Positions 26,653 through 34,901 of a DNA stretch of 64,000 bases are shown in pieces. The stretch is from Cloacibacterium normanense. Lineage in GTDB: Bacteria > Bacteroidota > Bacteroidia > Flavobacteriales > Weeksellaceae. Position numbers and translations under genes: made by a program. The notes under the pieces are model-generated. The model saw only the letters and a list, made by a program, of their open reading frames with translations. It ran no database searches and was not told where the DNA came from. The stretch covers positions 472,145 through 536,144 of the forward strand of contig NZ_PTPZ01000001.1 in NCBI RefSeq assembly GCF_002943105.1. The letters run 5' to 3'. Numbering within the stretch: position 1 is the first letter of the stretch; every line of letters starts with the position of its first letter.

Positions 26653-27204
26653 TTAAACAGCTTTCATATTTTTAGATGGCAACAGATCCGTCATGGCCTG
26701 TGAATTAAGATTGGTATCTGCTATGGAACTCAATAAACAGTCAGATTTTTTTTCTTCACCTAATGTTCTCAAGAGTAAATCTAATGCTGCTCTTTCATTA
26801 AGTGTTTTGGCGTAAGCACAAAGGGTACCATATGAAGTAATTTCATAATGTTCAACCTTTTGAGAGGCGGCAATGATTGCGGCGTCTCGAACTGCTCCTT
26901 CTTCGGTGTCTTTTAAAATTTCGTCACCTTCCTTCAGTATTCCCTCCATGGCGAAACATTTTTGGGCTTCTGCTTTTTCTCCCAATTGTTCAAAAACTTG
27001 CTCCAGACGGGTAACATGTTCTTTAGTTTGAGCAAGGTGGTCTTTAATGGCGGTTTTAAGTCGAGTGTCCCTTGCATTTTCAAACATTTTTGGAAGAGTC
27101 TTTACCAATGTATTTTCTACCCAATACATATCCTTAAGTCCCTCTATAAATATATCGTTCAAATTTTTCGATACGGACTCTGCTAAATTTTTCTGATTTT
27201 TCAT
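26653..27204 (-). CDS. DUF892 (YciF-like) ferritin-fold stress protein
   Basis: 183 residues, four-helix ferritin-like fold. Family markers: 'LNDIFIEGLKDMYWVENTLVKTLPKM' region at 14-40, 'AQTKEHVTRLEQVFEQLG', 'ILKEGDEIL', and 'ASQKVEHYEITSYGTLCAYA' with Glu and His residues in metal-like positions. YciF-family proteins are stress-induced in enterobacteria and may bind metal. It is co-transcribed with the catalase that follows. A second, longer DUF892 protein and a more distant helical relative are encoded near 40-41.6 kb, so the island carries at least two, probably three, members. Confidence 0.88.
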   Translation of the reverse strand: MKNQKNLAESVSKNLNDIFIEGLKDMYWVENTLVKTLPKMFENARDTRLKTAIKDHLAQTKEHVTRLEQVFEQLGEKAEAQKCFAMEGILKEGDEILKDTEEGAVRDAAIIAASQKVEHYEITSYGTLCAYAKTLNERAALDLLLRTLGEEKKSDCLLSSIADTNLNSQAMTDLLPSKNMKAV

Positions 27205-27230
27205 AATAATATTATTAAATGGGTTTTGGC

Positions 27231-27238
27231 CAAAGTTA
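27231..27238 (-). promoter_or_regulatory. -7 promoter element of the DUF892-katE operon
   Basis: TAACTTTG on the minus strand matches TAnnTTTG, 26 bases before the DUF892 start codon. Confidence 0.5.
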
Positions 27239-28255
27239 TGAGAAGGGTTTTACAAAAATTTATACAATTATTTGTATTTTATATATAATTAATGGTTGGT
27301 TATTTTTTGAAAATTAGCGGTGGTGTTGTCAATGAGTTCGAGACGATATAAAATGATTTCTCTACAGAAAAAGTCTATGGGTAGAACAATGCATGAAAAC
27401 GACAATGCAGAGTATAAAAATATAGGTCTGGAAGTTTTGACGATTTGATATTTAACCAACCAATTATCCATATTTCTAATCCGTCTCTTCAAAATATCCA
27501 AAACTTTTCAGAATTTATAATTTTCCACCCAAGGTGACCGAGCTGAGATTCGAGGTCTGCGAACGAATTTCTCGAAGTCAGGGTAGGGGAAAAAATGTTT
27601 CCACCTTAAGTGACAAAGTTTAGATTGCAAGGATTTCTCATCCTGTCCCTTATTTCTTATAACCCCATTCTACTATTCTAAAAATTCACCATCCACCAAT
27701 TTTCATATTACCTCACCATCATTCTTCATCTTCAAATTTATCCAATACCAACAATTATCTCCGCTTATAATAATCTTCCTTTATGGTTTTAGGAATCATA
27801 GAGTTGTTTTTTTATAACTTTTTATAAAAAAAATGCTATTGAAATCAAAGATACATAATAAGGCGTTTTTTATTAGTAATTTGAAAATCAATGATTTGTG
27901 TTTTTGTAAGAGCAAGTGTAGTGTTAAAAGGAGATTTCCAATTTAATAGTCGTATTTTTTTTAAATCAATAGAATATTCTTTTTGAAAAATAAATAAATA
28001 GGGAAGCTATAAATAGGCAAGTATATTTTGTTTTGTGGGTATTTTACGAATAATAATCAAATAATCATCTAATAATTTATTAAAATTTCATCGTAATGAT
28101 GATTTTATAGGTTAGAGATAATATAATTTTTTTTAATAAAATAGATTAGATACGTAATATGCCTTAGAGGAAGGTTTCTTTTTTTTAACACAATAAATTT
28201 TTTTTATGCTAAGGTTTCTCATTTATTTATCAAACCAATCTAAAAAGAATTAATT
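27239..28255. other. 1-kb gene-poor, very AT-rich spacer
   Basis: A 70-codon minus-strand frame (27289-27501) overlaps a 'TTTCTAATCCG' repeat and has no recognisable features, so I do not call it. 27520-27595 is a copy of the inverted repeat at 24.01 kb. The remainder is AT-rich. Just before the next operon, 'AAGGTTTCT' occurs twice (about 28171 and 28211), and there is no TAnnTTTG box, so the oxidase operon may use another sigma factor. Confidence 0.45.
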
Positions 28256-28468
28256 ATGAAATCAATTATTGTATCAACAGCATTTTTGCTATTCCTATTA
28301 GGAAGCTGTAAGAAACGTGAAAACAAAAATGAAACCGTAGAAGCAGATTCTATTATGACTCAAGATAGCTTGGTTTCTGGCACATCTCCTCAATCTCCAG
28401 ATACCGATACTACCAGAATTATGGACAGTACCGCCTACGATTTAGATTCTATTAAGAAGAGTAAGTAA
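28256..28468 (+). CDS. Small lipoprotein at the head of the oxidase operon
   Basis: 70 residues. Signal with lipobox 'LGSC' (Cys18), then a short hydrophilic tail rich in Asp, Ser and Thr ('SIMTQDSLVSG', 'DTDTTRIMDSTAYDLDSI') with no fold evident. It lies 17 bases upstream of the oxidase subunit I gene and in the same orientation, so it is probably its first co-transcribed partner. It could be an assembly or spacer lipoprotein; nothing in the sequence tells which. Too short and low in complexity to place by eye in any family. Confidence 0.7.
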   Translation: MKSIIVSTAFLLFLLGSCKKRENKNETVEADSIMTQDSLVSGTSPQSPDTDTTRIMDSTAYDLDSIKKSK

Positions 28469-28485
28469 TCTAATTCAAGATAAGT

Positions 28486-30201
28486 ATGGATCCTTTGTTA
28501 GAAAAGTCGGGCGTACAAATTACGCTCGTACTATTGTTATTGGTAATTATTGGTGCTTTAGTAGTCGCTATTGTTAAGACCTATGTCCTATATATTGACT
28601 TGGTGAGAAAAAAGGAGTTTGGAGAAGATGGAGAACTTATAAATGCAGAACAAAAGGAAGGACTACCTTTTGACTTTTCACCAGATGTACCCAGTATGTT
28701 ACCAGACCCATTGCAGATGCCTCCTCAAAATGTTTTGTTAAAAAACGTAAATACGGTAGGCGAGATAAGGGTTTTTCCCACTAAAAAAAGCAGAAACCTC
28801 TCTCAAACAGTTTCTCCTGAATTAGGAAAACTCATTTTGTGGTTTATGGGAACTTCTTTATTTTGGTTAGTGCTGGGAACTACTGTAGGTTTATATGTAG
28901 GAATAAAGTTTGTAGTTCCTGATATAGAACAGGTGGAGTGGTTAAGTTTTGGAAGGCTTCGTCCCGTACATACCAATATGGTTTTTTGGGGTTGGGCATC
29001 TCTTGCAATGGTAGGACTAGCCTATTATGTAGTGCCTAGAGTGAGTAATAAAGAGAATTTTAACTTCACGCAAGGATATACTTCTATGGTCTTAATGAAC
29101 ATAGCGGTGTTAGCGGGTTCTATTTTTATCATGGCAGGAATCAATAATGGAGGTGGAGAATATCGAGAATATATTTGGCCCGTAATGCTCACTTTTGGAG
29201 TGGGAGTGGCACTGTCAGCTCACAATTTTTTTAGACCAATTGTCCATCGCAAAACCGAAGAGATTTATATTTCCAATTGGTACATTGCGGCATCTGCTGT
29301 CTTTATAGTCATCGTGATAGTGTTTTCCTATTTGCCTTTTTATCAAAATGGAGTAGGAGAAACCATTATCCAAGGCTACTATATGCACATGGCAATAGGG
29401 ATGTGGTTTATGTTTCTTACACTCGGACTCATGTATTACTTTCTTCCTCAGCAACTGAATAAACCTATTTATTCATACAGCTTAGGCGTTTTAGGATTTT
29501 GGACACATATTTTGTTTTATACCTTAATAGGAACGCATCATTTTATTTTTAGTGCTATTCCTTGGAGATTGCAAACTACTGCTATTGTAGCTAGTGCAGG
29601 TATGGTAATTCCTGTTGCAGCAGGAACAGCTAATTTTTTGTTAACATTTAAGGGTGCTTGGCATAAACTGAAGACAAGTTATACCCTTCCGTTTTATTTT
29701 CTTGGAATTATTTTTTATTTCACAGGATCTTTTCAAGGTACAGTGGAAGCCTTTAGATACACCAACTTATTATGGCACTTTACAGATTTTACGGTGGCGC
29801 ATTCCCATCTCACCATGTACGGAATCATCACCTTTATGTTATGGGGTTTTTCTTATACCATGATTCCTAGAATTACAGGTAAAGAACCACCTAAACTCTT
29901 AGTGGGATTTCATTTTTGGTTCGCTTTAATAGGATTGTTGTTTTATGTTATCGCACTTATGATAGGAGGAACACGTACAGGGATGATTTGGATGGATAAA
30001 AAACCATTCATTGATGGAGTGATGAGTATGGCGCCATTCTGGCTTTGGAGAGCCATCGGAGGAACCATGATGTGGTTATCACACATCATTTATGCCTATA
30101 ACTTCTATAAAATGGTTGCCAAAAAAGAACCTATAGAAGTGAAAAATTCTCCTGCAGGGATTTTACAAGCCAAGAGGGAAAGCTATAATAAAGAATTTTA
30201 A
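28486..30201 (+). CDS. ccoN: cbb3-like heme-copper oxidase subunit I
   Basis: 571 residues: an N-terminal membrane helix plus a linker with no counterpart in standard CcoN (about 1-110), then about 12 helices of the heme-copper oxidase core. Ligands by position: His162 ('RPVHTNMVFWGW', low-spin heme), His301 ('YYMHMAIG') and His351-His352 ('GTHHFIFSAIP') for CuB, Tyr345 at the cbb3 cross-link position, His439/His441 ('TVAHSHLTMYG') for the hemes. The Tyr and the His pair argue for oxygen reduction rather than nitric oxide reduction, though NorB is a relative. Operon partner of a CcoO-like cytochrome 11 bases downstream. Terminal respiratory oxidase of the inner membrane. Confidence 0.85.
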   Translation: MDPLLEKSGVQITLVLLLLVIIGALVVAIVKTYVLYIDLVRKKEFGEDGELINAEQKEGLPFDFSPDVPSMLPDPLQMPPQNVLLKNVNTVGEIRVFPTKKSRNLSQTVSPELGKLILWFMGTSLFWLVLGTTVGLYVGIKFVVPDIEQVEWLSFGRLRPVHTNMVFWGWASLAMVGLAYYVVPRVSNKENFNFTQGYTSMVLMNIAVLAGSIFIMAGINNGGGEYREYIWPVMLTFGVGVALSAHNFFRPIVHRKTEEIYISNWYIAASAVFIVIVIVFSYLPFYQNGVGETIIQGYYMHMAIGMWFMFLTLGLMYYFLPQQLNKPIYSYSLGVLGFWTHILFYTLIGTHHFIFSAIPWRLQTTAIVASAGMVIPVAAGTANFLLTFKGAWHKLKTSYTLPFYFLGIIFYFTGSFQGTVEAFRYTNLLWHFTDFTVAHSHLTMYGIITFMLWGFSYTMIPRITGKEPPKLLVGFHFWFALIGLLFYVIALMIGGTRTGMIWMDKKPFIDGVMSMAPFWLWRAIGGTMMWLSHIIYAYNFYKMVAKKEPIEVKNSPAGILQAKRESYNKEF

Positions 30202-30212
30202 ATGAAAATACC

Positions 30213-31205
30213 ATGAAGTTTTTTAATAATCATTATGTATTGTACGGTTTGGCCTTTTCATTATTTCTAGGACTTACCTTTTATATTGCGATTTTTCCAG
30301 CAATTGAAAATCAAAAAATAAATAATGCCTTGCCTCCACAAACGAAAATGCTCTCTGCTGAAGAAAAAGCTGGAAAAGCCGTATACATAGAAAACGGCTG
30401 TGTAGGGTGCCATACCCAGCAAGTAAGAAATGTAGAAATGGATAATATTTTTGGAAAAAGACCAAGTATACCAGCAGATTTTGCCACCAATAAGCGAACA
30501 GATTTTTGGAGAAATACAGCTAATCTTATGGGAACCCAAAGAACAGGACCTGATTTAACCAATATTGGAGAACGCCAGCCAAGTGACCAATGGCATTATA
30601 TCCATCTATACCAGCCCAGAGTTGCAGTAGCACAATCTGTAATGCCAGCATATCCTTATCTTTTTATAGAAAAAGATGAAGTGCAAGCGGGAGACATAGA
30701 AGTGAAGATCCCTGAAAAGTTTTTAAAAAATAAAAACAAAAAAGTAGTCGCTTCAGATAAAGCAATTTTCTTAGTAGCTTATTTGAAGTCGCTAAAACAA
30801 AGAGATTTTACAGGGAATTACGTTCCTCCTTTTTTATATAAATCTCAAAAAAAAGAACCCAAAAGTGGAGGAGATTCGCAGTTGCCTGATGGAGCAGAAC
30901 TCTATGCAGTGAATTGTGCTTCATGCCATCAACCAGATGGTAATGGTGTAGCGGGTGCGTTTCCTCCTTTGGCTAATAGTCCAGTGGTAAATGGAGGCGA
31001 CTTAGAGTTAATCGTAACCATTATCATGAAAGGGTATGACCCAAGACCAGAATTTGCGGTGATGCCTCCCGTAGGTCAATCGGCTCAATTTACACCTGAA
31101 ATGGTAACTGCGATTATCAATCATGAAAAATCTAGCTGGGGAAATAATGCTAAAAAAGTAACAGTAGAAGAAGTGAAAATCCTAATGGATAAAATTCAGA
31201 AATAA
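30213..31205 (+). CDS. ccoO: Diheme CcoO-cytochrome c fusion, oxidase subunit II
   Basis: 330 residues. N-terminal membrane anchor (about 9-30); CcoO domain with heme site Cys63-Cys66-His67 ('GCVGCHTQQVR'), 'TQRTGPDLTNIGER' and 'QSVMPAYPYLF' (axial Met144); then a second class I cytochrome domain with Cys235-Cys238-His239 ('NCASCHQPDGNG') and an axial Met candidate in 'FAVMPPVG'. This joins in one protein the electron-entry role normally split between CcoO and CcoP; no separate CcoP or CcoQ is present. Periplasmic heme domains pass electrons to subunit I encoded just upstream. Confidence 0.87.
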   Translation: MKFFNNHYVLYGLAFSLFLGLTFYIAIFPAIENQKINNALPPQTKMLSAEEKAGKAVYIENGCVGCHTQQVRNVEMDNIFGKRPSIPADFATNKRTDFWRNTANLMGTQRTGPDLTNIGERQPSDQWHYIHLYQPRVAVAQSVMPAYPYLFIEKDEVQAGDIEVKIPEKFLKNKNKKVVASDKAIFLVAYLKSLKQRDFTGNYVPPFLYKSQKKEPKSGGDSQLPDGAELYAVNCASCHQPDGNGVAGAFPPLANSPVVNGGDLELIVTIIMKGYDPRPEFAVMPPVGQSAQFTPEMVTAIINHEKSSWGNNAKKVTVEEVKILMDKIQK

Positions 31206-31226
31206 ATAATGTATAAATAAAGAGCC

Positions 31227-31508
31227 ATGCAAAAAATAAGAATAAAATTAGTTATAACCTTCTTAATGTTTTATGGAATTTTCATAAGTGCATGTGATGC
31301 GTGTAAGCTACAGCAGCCTAAAATAACCAAAAATATTGCCCATGGAGTAGGGCCAGAAAGCAATTGGGATTATATTATCGTAGGTGCTGTAACCCTTTCA
31401 GCCATTGGAATGTTTTTTTTGGCACTTAAATTTTTAATTGTTCCCAAAGAAAGAAATACATCCCATATCAAATATTCTATTTTATCTGACCAAAATGATG
31501 AATCATGA
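31227..31508 (+). CDS. Small membrane protein with CxxCK motif, oxidase operon
   Basis: 93 residues. Hydrophobic N-terminus ending in 'FISACDACKLQQP', then a membrane helix (about 49-70, 'YIIVGAVTLSAIGMFFLALKF') and a short charged tail. The 'ISAC' could be a lipobox; the CDACK can also be read as a CxxCK motif, the lysine-ligated heme attachment seen in NrfA, or as a metal (copper) site for oxidase assembly. None is proven. Its stop codon overlaps the next start by 4 bases (ATGA), so the two are translationally coupled. I do not recognise the family. Confidence 0.7.
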   Translation: MQKIRIKLVITFLMFYGIFISACDACKLQQPKITKNIAHGVGPESNWDYIIVGAVTLSAIGMFFLALKFLIVPKERNTSHIKYSILSDQNDES

Positions 31509-31915
31509 CTAAAGATAATAGTATAATTTTTCTGTTTCTAGACCAAGAAACGCAGCCTATATCCATGATGGATACTCCTGTGGTCTTTGATTTAGATACT
31601 TCTAAACTTACTGATGGAGCACATGTGCTAAAGATAGTAAGTCGCTCTCCCTCGGGGAAAGAGGGAGTCCGTTTTATTCATTTTACCGTAGCCAATGGTC
31701 CTTCGATTTCAGTAGAAGGCATTAAAGAAAACGAAATTGTAGACGGTGTTTTATCGCTTATGATTAATGCTTATGATAAAGGAAATCAAAAAAGTTTCAT
31801 CATATCAGGGAGTGAAACGCCTAGAACCATCCCTTTTTGGGTATGGGTAATCATCATAGTTTTTATCGCATGGGCAATTTACTATGAAATAACCAGCGCC
31901 AATGTGGCGGTCTAA
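31505..31915 (+). CDS. Unknown oxidase-operon protein with beta domain and C-terminal anchor
   Basis: 136 residues. The first about 105 residues look like an Ig-like or carbohydrate-binding beta sandwich ('TPVVFDLDTSKLTDGAHVLKIV', 'VRFIHFTVANGPSISVEG'), and residues about 111-128 ('IPFWVWVIIIVFIAWAIYY') form a C-terminal membrane helix. There is no signal peptide, so the topology is unusual. Overlaps the previous gene by 4 bases and is followed 30 bases later by NDH-2. It may be an accessory subunit of this oxidase type. No heme motif is present. Confidence 0.7.
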   Translation: MTKDNSIIFLFLDQETQPISMMDTPVVFDLDTSKLTDGAHVLKIVSRSPSGKEGVRFIHFTVANGPSISVEGIKENEIVDGVLSLMINAYDKGNQKSFIISGSETPRTIPFWVWVIIIVFIAWAIYYEITSANVAV

Positions 31916-31945
31916 AAATAATAAATAAGTTTAAAGAGAACTAAT

Positions 31946-33199
31946 ATGAAGGATAAAGAAAAAGTAATAGTATTAGGGGGTGGTTTTGCGGGATTACAAT
32001 TCATCAAAAATCTAAATCCTAGAAAGTATAGAGTTCTACTGATTGATAAAGTAAATCACCATCAGTTTCAACCACTATTTTATCAAGTAGCGGCTGCACA
32101 AATTGAACCCTCAAGCATCTCTTTCCCTTTTAGAAAAATATTTCAGGGAAAGAAAAATGTTAAGGTAAGAATGGAAGAAGTAATAAGAGTAGATGCCGAA
32201 AAGCAACATGTATTTACCAATAAAAATTCATATCCTTATGACCATCTAATTCTGGCAATGGGATGTACTACTAATTTTTTTGGACTTGAACAATTCGCCA
32301 AAAAAGCATATACACTCAAATCTACTGCAGAAGCCATTCATATTCGAAATTCTTTTATTCAAAATTTTGAAAATATGGTCTCTAATTCCATCAATACCCC
32401 AGAAGAACATTACAATATAGTCATTGTAGGAGCAGGACCTACTGGTGTAGAATTAGCAGGAGCATTTGCAGAAATGAAAAAAAATATTTTGTCAAAAGAT
32501 TATCCCGATTTACAAACAGCCAAAATAAAAATTATAATCATTGAAGGAAAAGAATTCCCGCTATCAAATATGAGTACTACCACCCAGAAAACTGCCCTTA
32601 GGTATTTACAGAAATTAGGAGTAAAATTATACTTCAATGCATTGGTCAAGGAGTATAACAACCATACAATTACCTTGCAAGATGGCAGAGAGATAAAATC
32701 TTCTTATGTCATCTGGACAGGTGGGATTAAAGCGAACCACATTGAAGGATTAACCAATGCATTTATAGAGAAAAGTGGGCGGGTAACAGTAAATAGAAAC
32801 CATGAAGTAATGGGGCATAATAATATCTACGCCATAGGAGATATGGCACTCATGAAAACGCCTAAATATCCTAATGGTCATCCTCAAGTAGCAAATGTAG
32901 CCATCAATCAAGGGAAAAATCTCGCACAAATTTTTAACACCAGTAAGTCAAAAGAATTTATATACCGAGATTTAGGCTCATTAGCAACCATAGGAAAGTT
33001 CAAAGCGGTTGCAGATTTGCCGTGGCTCAAAATGAAAGGTTTTTTTGCTTGGCTCTTCTGGATGTTTCTTCATTTAATGCTCATTTTAAGTGTTAAAAAT
33101 AAACTCATCATCTTCATCAATTGGATGTGGAATTTTTTTACCAATGACAGCTCTCTACGCCTAATTTTGTCAGCCGAAAAAAATAAAAACTACCATTAA
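31946..33199 (+). CDS. ndh: Type II NADH:quinone oxidoreductase
   Basis: 417 residues; single-subunit flavoenzyme that passes electrons from NADH to quinone without pumping protons. Seen: FAD dinucleotide loop 'VLGGGFAGLQFIKNL' (about 10-24), 'LILAMGCTTNFFG', NADH loop 'IVIVGAGPTGVELAGAFAEM' (about 160-180), 'AIGDMALMKTP' and a hydrophobic, amphipathic C-terminus ('GFFAWLFWMFLHLMLILSVKNK') that attaches it to the membrane. Encoded in line with the cbb3-like oxidase genes, it supplies the quinol end of a short NADH-to-oxygen chain, though a bc1/ACIII step to cytochrome c would still be needed. Confidence 0.9.
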   Translation: MKDKEKVIVLGGGFAGLQFIKNLNPRKYRVLLIDKVNHHQFQPLFYQVAAAQIEPSSISFPFRKIFQGKKNVKVRMEEVIRVDAEKQHVFTNKNSYPYDHLILAMGCTTNFFGLEQFAKKAYTLKSTAEAIHIRNSFIQNFENMVSNSINTPEEHYNIVIVGAGPTGVELAGAFAEMKKNILSKDYPDLQTAKIKIIIIEGKEFPLSNMSTTTQKTALRYLQKLGVKLYFNALVKEYNNHTITLQDGREIKSSYVIWTGGIKANHIEGLTNAFIEKSGRVTVNRNHEVMGHNNIYAIGDMALMKTPKYPNGHPQVANVAINQGKNLAQIFNTSKSKEFIYRDLGSLATIGKFKAVADLPWLKMKGFFAWLFWMFLHLMLILSVKNKLIIFINWMWNFFTNDSSLRLILSAEKNKNYH

Positions 33200-33204
33200 A
33201 TAAT

Positions 33205-33732
33205 ATGGAAATCAAAATAACAGACCTCGAGAAAATAGTAAAACCAGAAATGCCCCTTTTTGAAATTTTTTTAAGAGGCGTAATTCTTTATTTCTTGATC
33301 TTGCTAATTCTCCGTTTTCTTCCAAGAAGAACTACAGGTGAATTAGGAGCTATGGATTTGGTTTTCATCCTTCTTCTTACAGAGGCGGCCTCACACGCCA
33401 TGGGAGATTTTACTTCTCTGGGAGATGGGGTAATAATGTTGTTGGTTTTTATCCTATGCAATTATGGAGTGAACCAACTCACTTACCATGTTAAATTTTT
33501 TCAGAATATTTTTGAACATCCTCCGGTACAAATCATTAAAAACGGAAAAATCTTACATCGAAATATGCGTAAAGAGTTACTCACCCAAGATGAATTGATG
33601 GCTAATCTCAGAGAAAATGGGATAGAGAAATTAACCGATGTAAAAAATGCCTTCGTAGAAAGCGAAGGCAATATTTCATTTGTAAAATGGGAAAAGGAGG
33701 CTCATGATAATCCCAGTATTAAACGAAATTAG
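33205..33732 (+). CDS. DUF421 (YetF-like) membrane protein
   Basis: 175 residues. Three N-terminal helices ('FLRGVILYFLILLILRFL', 'AMDLVFILLLTEAASHAMG', 'VIMLLVFILCNYGVNQLTY') and a soluble C-terminal domain with 'PPVQIIKNGKILHRNMRKELLTQDELMANLRENGI' split over about 106-140, the DUF421/YetF signature. Function is unclear; members are often found in stress and sporulation gene sets. It starts 5 bases after NDH-2 and ends one base from the stop codon of the convergent alcohol dehydrogenase, leaving no room for a terminator between the two operons. Confidence 0.88.
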   Translation: MEIKITDLEKIVKPEMPLFEIFLRGVILYFLILLILRFLPRRTTGELGAMDLVFILLLTEAASHAMGDFTSLGDGVIMLLVFILCNYGVNQLTYHVKFFQNIFEHPPVQIIKNGKILHRNMRKELLTQDELMANLRENGIEKLTDVKNAFVESEGNISFVKWEKEAHDNPSIKRN

Positions 33733-33733
33733 T

Positions 33734-34891
33734 CTATTTCCAAGGGTCTAAAACCACTTTTACACAGCCATCTTCTTTTTGATCAAAAAGCTGATAACCC
33801 TTTTCTACCTCATTCAGAGATAGCCGGTGGGTTATAATATCGTCTAATATGACTTTCTCATCTATGACATAATCTAAAAGTTGATCTATAATACCATGTA
33901 CAGGTGCTTGTCCAGCTCTTATGGTAAGTCCTTTGTCAAAAATTTGTCCCAACGGAAAGTTATCGTAATTCACGGGATATACCCCCAAAATAGAAACTTT
34001 GCCTCCTCTTCTTACAGAGCTGAAGCATGCCTCTAAAACTTTTATGGAACCTTTTTCAAAATTAACAGTTGCTTTTGCTCGGTCTAAAAGATTTCGGTCG
34101 GGTTCGAAGCCTACAGCATCTACACAAAGGTCGGCTCCACGTCCTTCGGTAAGAGCTCTGACCTGAGCGATGGTATCTTTCGCATTTTCCCATAAAATGG
34201 TTTCACATCCCGTTTGCATTTTTACTTTTTCTAAGCGGTATGCCAGAGTATCTATAACGATGATTTTTCCTGCATGATGCAAAACGGCGCTTTTGGCAGC
34301 CATAACACCTACTGGTCCAGCTCCAAAAATAACTACACTTTCGCCTCCTTTTAATTCTCCCCACATGATTCCTGTAGGAAAAATATCAGTAAGAAATAAG
34401 ACTTGTTCATCGCTTAGGTGCTCAGGAACTTTTCTCGGACCATAATAAGCATAAGGAACTCTCACATATTGTGCCTGTCCACCATTGTACCCTCCATACA
34501 TATCGCTGTAACCAAACATTCCTCCTCCTTTTTCAATGAAAATTCCCCCTTCTGGCCCATAATGTTCTGGGTTAGAATTTTCACAAGCACTGGGTAAAGA
34601 ATGTTGACAAAAAAAACATCCACCACAAGCGATAGGGAAGGGTACTACCACACGGTCGCCTTTCTTCAGATGCAGTACGTTTCTGCCTACTTCTTCTATA
34701 ATCCCCATGAATTCATGACCCATTACCATAGGTCTTGCCTGAGGTATTCCCCCCGAATACATATGCAGATCGCTTCCGCAAATGGCAGTAGAAGTAACTT
34801 TTAAAATAATATCATCTTGGTTTTCTAAGATAGGATCATCTATTTCATCACAAGTGATTTTTCCTGGTCGGTGAAATACGGCTGCTTTCAT
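33734..34891 (-). CDS. Zinc-dependent alcohol dehydrogenase (formaldehyde dehydrogenase-like)
   Basis: 385 residues, MDR superfamily. Catalytic zinc ligands Cys38 ('STAICGSDLHMY') and His ('VMGHEFMG'), structural zinc cysteines in 'ACGGCFFCQHSLPSACENSN' and Rossmann loop 'VIFGAGPVGVMAAKSA'. The insert 'YGPEGGIFIEKGGGMFGYSD' and long family length match the glutathione-independent formaldehyde dehydrogenase-like branch common in stress islands. Substrate is not known. Transcribed with the FAD-Rieske gene 10 bases upstream. Confidence 0.9.
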   Translation of the reverse strand: MKAAVFHRPGKITCDEIDDPILENQDDIILKVTSTAICGSDLHMYSGGIPQARPMVMGHEFMGIIEEVGRNVLHLKKGDRVVVPFPIACGGCFFCQHSLPSACENSNPEHYGPEGGIFIEKGGGMFGYSDMYGGYNGGQAQYVRVPYAYYGPRKVPEHLSDEQVLFLTDIFPTGIMWGELKGGESVVIFGAGPVGVMAAKSAVLHHAGKIIVIDTLAYRLEKVKMQTGCETILWENAKDTIAQVRALTEGRGADLCVDAVGFEPDRNLLDRAKATVNFEKGSIKVLEACFSSVRRGGKVSILGVYPVNYDNFPLGQIFDKGLTIRAGQAPVHGIIDQLLDYVIDEKVILDDIITHRLSLNEVEKGYQLFDQKEDGCVKVVLDPWK

Positions 34892-34901
34892 AAATTAATT
34901 G

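Noticed and set aside
27289..27501. 70-codon minus-strand frame
   Set aside because: Overlaps a dispersed 'TTTCTAATCCG' repeat; no domain, no signal, no neighbour support.
28486..30201. Nitric oxide reductase NorB
   Set aside because: Has the Tyr345 position and CcoN-like His arrangement, and a CcoO-type partner; NorC is absent.
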